A stretch of 5,585 nt of DNA, taken from positions 1 through 5,585 of the forward strand of contig DAICYU010000303.1 of assembly GCA_027311485.1 (NCBI GenBank). The letters run 5' to 3'. The translations under genes were made by a program, and so were the position numbers. The stretch comes from Acetobacteraceae bacterium (GTDB lineage Bacteria; Pseudomonadota; Alphaproteobacteria; Acetobacterales; Acetobacteraceae). Positions 1-5,585 of this stretch are shown one piece after another. Positions within the stretch are counted from its first letter, which is position 1, and each line of letters opens with the position of its first letter. The notes under the pieces were generated by a model. The model searched no databases and was not told the DNA's origin. It was given only the letters and a program-made list of their open reading frames with translations.

Positions 1-224
1 ACTGTTCCCATTGTCATGGACCGGACGCCGTCCAGGGCGAACAGCGCCGTAACCTGCGCCTGCTGCGCCAGCGTTACGGCAACGACATGTCGCAGATGTT
101 CATGACGACCGTGACGCATGGCCGGGTCAAAAAGGGCATGCCGAACTGGAGCGGAATTATCTCCAACGAGGAGTTCAAGAAGATCCTCGCGTTCCTGAAA
201 TCGGTGCAGGAACCCGGATCGTAA
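1..224 (+). CDS. C-type cytochrome, C-terminal part (5' end outside window)
   Basis: An open frame enters from the left edge (first full codon at position 3) and ends at TAA 222-224, leaving 73 residues. The first visible residues are CSHCHG, a CXXCH haem c attachment motif (Cys1, Cys4, His5 of the visible part). A KGMPNW segment about 40 residues later has Met46 placed as the likely distal axial haem ligand. The tail (NEEFKKILAFLKSVQ) fits the C-terminal helix of a class I cytochrome c. Such proteins are exported and carry electrons in the periplasm. The overall look resembles small cytochromes that serve PQQ-dependent alcohol dehydrogenases, but that partner is inference. The signal peptide and N-terminal helix lie outside the window. 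It converges on the epimerase gene, so it belongs to another transcription unit. The family call is firm; the specific role is not. Confidence 0.85.
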   Translation, partial: CSHCHGPDAVQGEQRRNLRLLRQRYGNDMSQMFMTTVTHGRVKKGMPNWSGIISNEEFKKILAFLKSVQEPGS

Positions 225-256
225 CGCGCATTGGTTGATGCCGACCGTGAGGTCTC

Positions 257-286
257 GCACGGCGTTTCAAGGTCTAAACGCCGTGC
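257..286. terminator. Inverted repeat at convergent gene ends, possible bidirectional terminator
   Basis: GCACGGCGTTT (257-267) and AAACGCCGTGC (276-286) form a perfect 11-bp stem around an 8-base loop. It lies 32 bases after the cytochrome stop. It also covers the stop codon (274-276) and last codons of the convergent epimerase gene. The position fits a transcription end shared by both strands. Neither side has a run of T after the stem, so this is not a classical Rho-independent terminator. It may instead protect 3' ends, or the match may be partly incidental. Confidence 0.5.
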
Positions 287-1245
287 CACTCCCGGAACCA
301 CGCGATGAAGCGTGGAATCCCCTCCGCCAGCGGGGTACTCGGCCGAAATCCCGTCAGCGCCCCGATCGCATCCACGGACGCGAACGTCTCCGCCACGTCC
401 GCAGCCGGACGCGGAGCCTCCCGCACCACGGCCCGGCGCCCTAACCCCTGCTCCAGCAGCGAAACCAGCGTAAGCACCTCCTCGGCGCCGTTGTTGCCGA
501 TGTTCAGCACCCGTACCGGCGGCACCGAATCGCAAGGCCGGTCCAAAGCCCCCACCACCCCGGCAACGATGTCGTCGATATAGGTGAAGTCCCGCTTCAG
601 CCGCCCGCCATCGTAGAGAGTGATCGGCTCCCCGGCCACGATTGCCCGGGCGAAACTGTAATAGGCCATGTCCGGCCGGCCCCATGGCCCGTAAACGGTG
701 AAAAACCGCAGTCCAGTCTGCCGCAGGCCAAACAGATGAGCATAGGCATAGCTCATCAGCTCATCCGCCTTCTTGGTCGCCGCATACAAGGACACCGGCG
801 TGTCGGTCCGATCCGTCTCCCGGAATGGCAGGTCCGTATTCGCCCCGTAAACCGAGGACGTGCTGGCGTAGACCATGTGCCGGAGCCCTGGCAGCCGCTT
901 CGCAGCCTCCAGCAGCACCAGATGCCCCATCACGTTCGACTGCACGTAGGCATAGGGATCAATCATCGAGTACCGCACACCCGCCTGCGCGGCCAGATGC
1001 ACGATCCCCACGATATCCTCGTGCGACGCGATCAACGCATCGACGGCCGCGCGATCCTACACATCGACCCGGTGAAACGCGAAACTGCGCGAGGCCGGCA
1101 TTTGATCCAGCCGCGCCTGCTTCAATCGCACATCGTAGTAGTCATTCAGATTGTCCACGCCGATCACCGCATCACCGCGTGCCAGCAAGGCTGACGCGAC
1201 GTGATACCCGATGAACCCGGCGCAGCCGGTGACGAGGACTTTCAC
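274..1245 (-). pseudogene. UDP-glucuronate 4-epimerase-like NAD-dependent epimerase, interrupted by an in-frame amber stop
   Basis: Extended SDR sugar-nucleotide epimerase, 323 codons plus stop counting one internal TAG at codon 63 (1057-1059). Residues 1-62 carry the Rossmann start with TGCAGFIG (GxxGxxG, residues 6-13) and DNLNDYYDVRLK, typical of UDP-GlcA/UDP-GalA 4-epimerases. After the stop the same frame continues with HLAAQAGVR (83-91), STSSVYG (128-134), the catalytic YxxxK (Tyr154, Lys158), VYGPWGRPDMA and RDFTYIDDIV, down to TAG 274-276. Known role of the family: interconverting UDP-glucuronate and UDP-galacturonate for LPS, capsule or exopolysaccharide. The GTG start at 1243-1245 overlaps the gmhA stop (GTGA), suggesting translational coupling. 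The product after the stop would lack the NAD-binding glycine motif, and its first possible start is a TTG at 1033-1035. No frameshift or other damage is visible, so this is a recent nonsense mutation, a sequence error or, less likely, readthrough. Exact substrate unproven. Confidence 0.85.
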
Positions 1246-1838
1246 AGCGGCTGGGCGGTAATGCGGTCTTCAAGCAGTTCCAGAACGGCATGCCCGAGGG
1301 CGATGTGGCACTCCTGAACCCGCGCTGTTTCCGCATCTGGTACCAGCAAGGCGAAATCGCACAGCGATAACGCCGGCTCCCCCTTGCCGCCCAAAAGGCC
1401 AACGGTGACGATCCCCATGTCCCGCGCGGCCTCCAACGCCTTGATGACATTGGCCGAGCGGCCGGAGGTGGTGATGCCGAACAGCACATCCCCACGCCTG
1501 CCAAGGCCGCGCAACGGACGCTCGAACACGCGATCATAGCCGTAATCGTTGCCGCAGGCGGTCAGCATGGCGGGATCGAGCGTCAGCGCCAGGGCGGCGA
1601 TCGACTCACGCTCATGGCTGCCGCGCAGGCGGATCAGCATTTCGGTTGCCAGATGCTGGCTGTCGGCCGCCGATCCGCCATTGCCGCAGAACAATAACTT
1701 ACCGCCGGCCCGCAGACTGGCTTCGCAGGCATCGACCACCTTGATGACCGTATCGGCCAGTTCCGTGGCGATACGGTTCTTCAACTCGGCCGACTTCCGC
1801 ATCATCGCAGCAAAGCGGTCGATTTCGTGATTCTGCAT
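1242..1838 (-). CDS. gmhA: D-sedoheptulose-7-phosphate isomerase (phosphoheptose isomerase, SIS domain)
   Basis: Cytoplasmic enzyme converting sedoheptulose 7-phosphate to D-glycero-D-manno-heptose 7-phosphate, the first step of ADP- or GDP-heptose synthesis for LPS core or surface glycans. The 198 residues match the usual family length (about 190-200). Visible motifs: CGNGGSAADSQH at 51-62 (phosphosugar loop), TACGNDYGYDRVF at 93-105, GITTSGRSANVIKAL at 121-135 (second SIS phosphate loop) and VQECHIALGH at 174-183. His62, Glu66, Gln175 and His183 align with the zinc ligands known in GmhA structures. I chose ATG at 1836-1838 because GGAG lies 5 bases upstream and the family starts near there; the open frame continues to a TTG at 1893-1895, but that adds 19 unconserved residues. 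The TGA stop overlaps the GTG of the downstream epimerase. Later heptose genes (hldE, gmhB) are not in the window, so which heptose product is made cannot be told. Confidence 0.92.
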   Translation of the reverse strand: MQNHEIDRFAAMMRKSAELKNRIATELADTVIKVVDACEASLRAGGKLLFCGNGGSAADSQHLATEMLIRLRGSHERESIAALALTLDPAMLTACGNDYGYDRVFERPLRGLGRRGDVLFGITTSGRSANVIKALEAARDMGIVTVGLLGGKGEPALSLCDFALLVPDAETARVQECHIALGHAVLELLEDRITAQPL

Positions 1839-1843
1839 GCAGG

Positions 1844-1847
1844 CTCC
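1844..1847 (-). promoter_or_regulatory. Shine-Dalgarno of gmhA
   Basis: GGAG on the minus strand (CTCC on plus), 5 bases before ATG 1836-1838. It favours this start over the in-frame TTG 57 bases further upstream. Confidence 0.6.
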
Positions 1848-1894
1848 GTCGGGTGATGCGCGGGGCTGGATCCGCGCGTAGGATCGAACACTCA

Positions 1895-1927
1895 ATCATG
1901 CTCGGATCAGGCTGATCCGAGCATGAT
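1895..1927. repeat. Perfect 33-base palindrome upstream of gmhA
   Basis: ATCATGCTCGGATCAG (1895-1910) and its exact complement (1912-1927) flank one central base, giving 16-bp arms with no mismatch. It lies between bdhA (ends 2023) and gmhA (starts 1838), 57 bases before the gmhA start. A further copy of the outer motif, GATCATGCTC, occurs at 1983-1992, and its complement is at 1919-1928. No T-run follows the stem on either strand, so it is a poor Rho-independent terminator. Candidates are an operator for a dimeric regulator, a dispersed intergenic palindromic repeat, or an mRNA-stabilising hairpin. The rest of 1839-2022 shows no gene and no convincing promoter. Confidence 0.8.
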
Positions 1928-2022
1928 CTGGGAATTATTGTCTGATCGCATGATTCACGTCTTCTGGTTTTCAGCCTCACGCGATCATGCTCTGACCGGC
2001 GGCGTTGTACATCACTGATGCG

Positions 2023-2808
2023 TTACTGCGCCACCCATCCCCCATCGATCGAAAGCGGCGCACCGGTGATGGTTGCGGCGGCGTCCGAGCACAGGAAAAC
2101 CGCCAGGCCGCCGATCTGCGCGGGCGTTGTGAACCGGTTCATCGGTTGCTTTTCAGCCACCATGGCGTGGCTCTGGTGCTCCACCGTCGTGCCATCGCGC
2201 TGGGCGCGGTCCTGCAGCTGCTTTTCCACCAACGGGGTCAGCACCCAGCCCGGGCAGATCGCGTTGACGGTGATACCGCTGTTGGCCAACTCGATCGCCG
2301 CAACCTTGGTGGCACCCATCACGCCGTGCTTGGCCGCGACGTACGCCACCTTCTGCGCACTGGCGACCAGCCCATGCGCCGATGCGATGTTGATGATCCG
2401 CCCCCAGCCTTTCGCCTTCATGCCCGGAATGGCCGCCTTCATGCCGTGGAATACGCCCGACAGGTTGATGGCGATGATCTGGTCCCAGCGTTCGTTGGGA
2501 AAGTCCTCGACACTGGCCGTGAACTGGACGCCGGCGTTATTGACCAGGATGTCCACCGAACCCAGCTTGTCCTGGGCTTGCTTCACCATAGCGGCGATTT
2601 CGTCGGGCTTGCTGATGTCGGCGGCGTTATAGGCCACCGTGACGCCGAACTGCCGTTCCAGACCGGCGCGAATATCCTCGATCTGCTTCGCATCGCCGAA
2701 CCCGTTCAGCATGATGGAGGCCCCTGCCCCTGCCAACGCCTGCGCGATGCCCAGGCCAATGCCGCTGGTGGAGCCCGTCACGAGGGCGACCTTCCCGCTC
2801 AAAGTCAT
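2023..2808 (-). CDS. bdhA: D-3-hydroxybutyrate dehydrogenase (classical SDR)
   Basis: NAD-dependent cytoplasmic enzyme interconverting D-3-hydroxybutyrate and acetoacetate, used in poly-3-hydroxybutyrate breakdown and ketone-body use. The 261 residues match the family (about 260). Visible features: cofactor loop TGSTSGIG (11-18), NNAG (90-93), and a catalytic tetrad of Asn115, Ser143, Tyr156 and Lys160. Gln95, His145, Lys153, Gln197 and Trp188 (in PGWVLTP) match positions known to bind substrate in bacterial 3-hydroxybutyrate dehydrogenases, offset by one from the Pseudomonas enzyme. This makes the call more specific than generic SDR. ATG 2806-2808 is chosen because AAGGAG sits 7 bases upstream and the Rossmann fold begins at once; the open frame runs on to 2964, but that extension overlaps the preceding gene and looks non-conserved. 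It lies 91 bases after the small membrane protein gene on the same strand, so it may share a transcript or have its own promoter. Confidence 0.94.
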   Translation of the reverse strand: MTLSGKVALVTGSTSGIGLGIAQALAGAGASIMLNGFGDAKQIEDIRAGLERQFGVTVAYNAADISKPDEIAAMVKQAQDKLGSVDILVNNAGVQFTASVEDFPNERWDQIIAINLSGVFHGMKAAIPGMKAKGWGRIINIASAHGLVASAQKVAYVAAKHGVMGATKVAAIELANSGITVNAICPGWVLTPLVEKQLQDRAQRDGTTVEHQSHAMVAEKQPMNRFTTPAQIGGLAVFLCSDAAATITGAPLSIDGGWVAQ

Positions 2809-2815
2809 TGGAATA

Positions 2816-2821
2816 CTCCTT
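2816..2821 (-). promoter_or_regulatory. Strong Shine-Dalgarno of bdhA
   Basis: AAGGAG on the minus strand, 7 bases before ATG 2806-2808. It decides the start against the upstream in-frame candidate starts inside the neighbouring gene and is the best ribosome binding site in the window. Confidence 0.8.
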
Positions 2822-2899
2822 GTTACTGGTTTGATGCTGTCGATCTGGCCGTCACGCACCGTGGGACGATCATCGCCCCCCGGGTCATGCGGCGCCTTG

Positions 2900-3181
2900 T
2901 CATACGGCACGCTCATCGGGCGGGCTTTCTGTTCTGCGGGCCGCGCGAAGGTTTCGCAGGACACCGTAAAGGCTGATGAAGGTCCAAAACACCTCGATCA
3001 TTACCGAGGGTAGGTTCCACTCCTGGAAAAGGGACACCAGGATCAGCAGCGCCCCTGCCATGTTGGCCGCTGGGTAACGCCAGTCGGACGAAACCAGCCA
3101 GCCACGCAGGTTGCAGAAATACACCACGACGAAGATGCCGGCACCCAGGATGCCGCTGGCGGTGTAGGGATCGAAATGCAT
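2900..3181 (-). CDS. Small integral membrane protein, CBU_0592-like
   Basis: 93-residue protein with three likely membrane segments at about 8-23 (GILGAGIFVVVYFCN), 38-53 (AANMAGALLILVSLF) and 58-76 (PSVMIEVFWTFISLYGVLR), then a charged cytoplasmic-type tail (RNLRAARRTESPPDE). The pattern of a short N-terminus, N-G-W after the first helix, a W-R-YP-x-N turn, the EWNLPSVMIEVFW stretch and the final YGVLRNLR resembles the small bacterial CBU_0592 family, whose function is unknown to me. The ATG at 3179-3181 follows the ligA stop by 16 bases, pointing to co-transcription with ligA; its ribosome site is weak (CCGGA just upstream). No catalytic motif is visible, and no role in DNA repair or hydroxybutyrate metabolism can be claimed from position alone. 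The gene looks real from its hydrophobic pattern and family resemblance. Confidence 0.8.
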   Translation of the reverse strand: MHFDPYTASGILGAGIFVVVYFCNLRGWLVSSDWRYPAANMAGALLILVSLFQEWNLPSVMIEVFWTFISLYGVLRNLRAARRTESPPDERAV

Positions 3182-3197
3182 GTTCCGGACGATCCGC

Positions 3198-5261
3198 CTA
3201 GGCCACCAGGTCCCGCCACTCGGCCTCGGTCATGGTCCGGACCCCCAGTTCCGTCGCCTTGCGCGCCTTCGATCCGGCATCGGCGCCGACCACGACGATA
3301 TCGGTCTTCTTGGACACCGAATCGGTGACCTTCGCGCCCAGCGCCTCGGCCCGTGCCTTTGCCTCCGGCCGGGTCATGGTTTCCAGCGTGCCGGTGAAGA
3401 CCACGGTCTTGCCGGCGATCGGACTATCGGCGGCCTCAGCCGCCACCGCATCCTGGATCGTCAACTCGGCCGCCAGTTCATCCAGCGTGTCCACGTTGCG
3501 GCGCTCGGCAAAGAAATCCGCCAACTCCTCGGCAATGGTCGGCCCGATGCCGGTGATGCTGCCCAGTTCCAGCCGCTCGTCCGACCCGACGGTCGTGGCG
3601 GCCAGCATCTGGGTGCGCCAGTTCGCGAAGCTGCCGTAATGCCGAGCCAGCAGCTTGGCATTGGATTCGCCGATGCGGCGGATGCCGAGGGCGAAGATAA
3701 ACCGGTCGAGCGGCACCGTGCGCCTGGCGGTGATGGCGCGGGACAGGTTACGGGCTGACACCCTGCCCCATCCCTCCCGGGTGGCGATCTCCGCCTCCCG
3801 CTGCGGCAGGCGGAACAAATCGGCCGGCCCGTGCAGCCAGCCTTCGTTGTAGAATTCCTGGATCGTCTTTTCACCCAGCCCGTCGATATCGAAGGCTGGG
3901 CGAGAGACGAAATGGATCAACCGCTCCACCCGTTGCGCGGGACAGGTCAGGCCGCCGGTGCAGCGGCGCACAACCTCCCCCGGCGGACGCACGGCGTGGC
4001 TGCCGCACGCCGGGCAAGTGTCCGGAAACACGAACGGCACTGAGTGCGCCGGTCGCCGTTCGGTGACCACCGATACGATCTGCGGGATGACGTCGCCGGC
4101 ACGTTGCAGCACGACGGTATCGCCAACCCGGACGTCCTTGCGGGCGATTTCATCCTCATTATGGAGTGTCGCGCGGGCCACGAGGACGCCGCCGACATTC
4201 ACCGGCTCCAGTTCCGCGACCGGGGTTAGCGCGCCGGTCCGCCCGACCTGGATACGGATCTCCCGCAGAACCGTCGTCGCCTGCTCCGCCGGGAACTTCC
4301 AGGCAATCGCCCAGCGCGGCGCTCGGCCGACGAACCCCAGCCGGCGTTGCAGGCCCAGATCGTCAATCTTGTAGACAACGCCGTCGATGTCATAGCCGAG
4401 ACCCGAGCGCGCGAGCGCCATTTCGTTCTGGAAGGCCTCTGCATCGGCTTCATTGCCGAGCCGGCGGGACAGCGGATTGACTTCAAAGCCCCAGTCGCGC
4501 AGCCGCAGCAGGTAATCCCAGTGGGTATTCGCCACCGGCTCTGTGCTTTCACCTTGCGCATAGGCGAACAGCGACAACGGCCGCCCGGCAGTGACCGAAA
4601 CATCAAGCTGCCGCAGGCTTCCGGCCGCGGCGTTGCGCGGATTGGCGAATACCTTGCTCCCCGCCAGCGCCTGCGCCTGATTGAGCGCCAGGAAATCGGC
4701 CTTGGTAATGAAGACCTCACCGCGGATTTCGATCAGCGCCGGCGCGGGACCCGACAGCCGCTGGGGCAGCGACTTCATCGTGCGCAGATTGGTGGTGACG
4801 TCCTCCCCCTCGGTTCCGTCGCCGCGAGTAGCGCCGCGCACGAAATGGCCATGTTCGTAGGTCAGGCTGATCGACAACCCGTCTATTTTCGGTTCCGCGA
4901 CGAACGTCAGCGGCTCGGTCCGGCCCAGGAAGCGCTTGGCGCGGGCGCAGAACTCGACGAATTCAGCCGCGTCGAACGCATTGTCCAGCGACAACATCGG
5001 CACGCGATGACGCAGCTTGGCAAAACCCGACTCCGGGGCGCCACCGATGCGGTTTGATGGCGAATCGGCGCGGATCAGGGCGGGGAAACGGGCTTCGATC
5101 GCGGCATTGCGCCGGCGCAGCGCATCGTACTCGGCGTCGGAAATCTCCGGCGTATCGAGCGTGTGATACGCCTTATCGTGGTGCGTGATTTCCCTAGCCA
5201 GCCGAGCCAGTTCGGCGGCAGCCTCGGCTTCCGTCAATGCGTCGACCAAGGTTTCATTCAT
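3198..5261 (-). CDS. ligA: NAD-dependent DNA ligase LigA
   Basis: Essential replicative ligase that seals nicks in DNA (Okazaki fragments, excision repair) using NAD+. The 687 residues are full length for the family (E. coli 671). Domains in order: Ia NAD-binding helices (about 10-70, with HDKAYHTLDTPEISDAEYD); nucleotidyltransferase (about 75-325) with the adenylated Lys125 in AEPKIDG, RGDGTEGEDVT (146-156), the IRGEV motif (179-183), ANPRNAAAGSLRQLD (206-220) and DGVVYKID (293-300); OB fold (about 330-410, VGRTGALTPVAELEPV); a Cys4 zinc finger (Cys416, Cys419, Cys434, Cys440); helix-hairpin-helix region (about 450-585); and a C-terminal BRCT domain (about 612-687, KTVVFTGTLETMTR). All key residues are present, so it should be active. 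ATG 5259-5261 overlaps the recN TGA (ATGA), indicating translational coupling with recN. TAG stop at 3198-3200. Confidence 0.98.
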   Translation of the reverse strand: MNETLVDALTEAEAAAELARLAREITHHDKAYHTLDTPEISDAEYDALRRRNAAIEARFPALIRADSPSNRIGGAPESGFAKLRHRVPMLSLDNAFDAAEFVEFCARAKRFLGRTEPLTFVAEPKIDGLSISLTYEHGHFVRGATRGDGTEGEDVTTNLRTMKSLPQRLSGPAPALIEIRGEVFITKADFLALNQAQALAGSKVFANPRNAAAGSLRQLDVSVTAGRPLSLFAYAQGESTEPVANTHWDYLLRLRDWGFEVNPLSRRLGNEADAEAFQNEMALARSGLGYDIDGVVYKIDDLGLQRRLGFVGRAPRWAIAWKFPAEQATTVLREIRIQVGRTGALTPVAELEPVNVGGVLVARATLHNEDEIARKDVRVGDTVVLQRAGDVIPQIVSVVTERRPAHSVPFVFPDTCPACGSHAVRPPGEVVRRCTGGLTCPAQRVERLIHFVSRPAFDIDGLGEKTIQEFYNEGWLHGPADLFRLPQREAEIATREGWGRVSARNLSRAITARRTVPLDRFIFALGIRRIGESNAKLLARHYGSFANWRTQMLAATTVGSDERLELGSITGIGPTIAEELADFFAERRNVDTLDELAAELTIQDAVAAEAADSPIAGKTVVFTGTLETMTRPEAKARAEALGAKVTDSVSKKTDIVVVGADAGSKARKATELGVRTMTEAEWRDLVA

Positions 5262-5585
5262 ACCAGCAAGCCCTGCGACGGCCGGCGCGTGCCCAGCAGT
5301 TCATCGGCCGCGGCACGGGCGGATTCGGTGATCGTCTCGCCGGCCAGCATGCGTGCGATTTCTTCCCGCCGAGCCGCCGGGGCCAGGGGATCGACGGTGG
5401 TGGCGATGCGATTGTCATGAGCGGTGGCCTTCGCGACGCGCAGGTGCGCCGAACCGCGGGCCGCAACCTGCGGGCTGTGCGTCACCACCAGCACCTGCAC
5501 CTGCTCCGCGACCCGGGCCAGCCGTTCGCCCACGGCGGCCGCGGTCGCACCGCCGATGCCGGAATCCACTTCATCGAAGACCAAT
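5258..5585 (-). CDS. recN: DNA repair protein RecN, C-terminal part (5' end outside window)
   Basis: The last 108 codons visible of RecN, an SMC-like ATPase that acts in recombinational repair of double-strand breaks. The visible part begins at the Walker B region, LVFDEVDSGIGG, with the D-E pair for ATP hydrolysis and the family's characteristic GIGG. VLVVTHSPQVAARG, with the switch histidine, follows, and then a C-terminal tail (EEIARMLAGETITESARAAADELL) typical of RecN. The first visible codon is TTG (5582-5584), an internal leucine rather than a start; the frame continues past the right edge. The TGA stop (5258-5260) overlaps the ligA ATG. In alphaproteobacteria recN commonly sits just before ligA, often after bamD, which supports the call. 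Nothing visible is disrupted. Confidence 0.95.
   Translation of the reverse strand, partial: LVFDEVDSGIGGATAAAVGERLARVAEQVQVLVVTHSPQVAARGSAHLRVAKATAHDNRIATTVDPLAPAARREEIARMLAGETITESARAAADELLGTRRPSQGLLV

Noticed and set aside
74..685. 203-residue open frame on the minus strand
   Set aside because: It overlaps both the cytochrome tail and the epimerase in another frame, with low-complexity Gly/Arg/Ala-rich sequence; a shadow frame.
274..1035. Treating the downstream epimerase part as a separate gene starting at TTG 1033-1035
   Set aside because: It would lack the NAD-binding glycine motif, no ribosome site is evident, and the preceding seven codons after the stop continue the family sequence in the same frame. 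One interrupted gene explains it better.
1839..1895. 19-residue N-terminal extension of GmhA from TTG 1893-1895
   Set aside because: The start would sit at the palindrome edge, the added residues do not look like the family, and a proper Shine-Dalgarno precedes ATG 1836-1838.
2863..2878. Imperfect inverted repeat GGGACGATCATCGCCC between the membrane protein gene and bdhA
   Set aside because: The stem is short, needs a bulge and has no T-run; not distinguishable from chance in GC-rich DNA.
2809..2964. 52-residue N-terminal extension of the hydroxybutyrate dehydrogenase
   Set aside because: It overlaps the upstream membrane protein gene and has no conserved sequence; AAGGAG before ATG 2806-2808 marks the real start.
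2005..2976. 323-residue open frame on the plus strand
   Set aside because: It lies antisense across the well-supported bdhA gene. The composition is rich in H, R, G and D with no recognisable motif, as expected from the opposite strand of a high-GC gene.
4347..5057. 236-residue open frame on the plus strand
   Set aside because: It is antisense to the conserved adenylation domain of ligA, has no family motif or ribosome site, and is explained by high GC.

Overview
The window is high-GC DNA that most likely comes from an alphaproteobacterium, possibly Acetobacteraceae or another Rhodospirillales lineage. This rests on base composition, on recN directly followed by ligA (an order I recall from alphaproteobacteria), on a D-3-hydroxybutyrate dehydrogenase typical of PHB-metabolising bacteria, and on a c-type cytochrome tail. 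The lineage call is inference; no rRNA or other phylogenetic marker is present.

Layout: nearly everything is on the minus strand and reads from the right edge to the left. It starts with the C-terminal end of recN (cut by the right edge). recN overlaps ligA by 4 bases (ATGA). ligA is followed after 16 bases by a small three-helix membrane protein of CBU_0592 type, then after 91 bases by a D-3-hydroxybutyrate dehydrogenase (bdhA) with a strong Shine-Dalgarno. A 184-base intergenic stretch follows, holding a perfect 33-base palindrome. Next is gmhA (sedoheptulose-7-phosphate isomerase), overlapping by 4 bases (GTGA) a UDP-glucuronate 4-epimerase-like gene that carries one in-frame amber stop at codon 63. 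At the far left, on the plus strand, is the last 73 codons of a c-type cytochrome. It converges on the epimerase, and an 11-bp perfect hairpin sits at the junction.

Function: the right half is DNA repair and replication (RecN, LigA), with a membrane protein and a ketone-body/PHB enzyme downstream on the same strand. The left half is a two-gene surface-sugar unit: heptose precursor synthesis plus a nucleotide-sugar epimerase, presumably for LPS or exopolysaccharide. The cytochrome belongs to a separate respiratory transcription unit.

I found no mobile element, CRISPR, tRNA, rRNA, phage gene or defence system, and nothing that amounts to a new system. The observations most worth a second look are the premature stop in the otherwise intact epimerase and the perfect palindrome upstream of gmhA.
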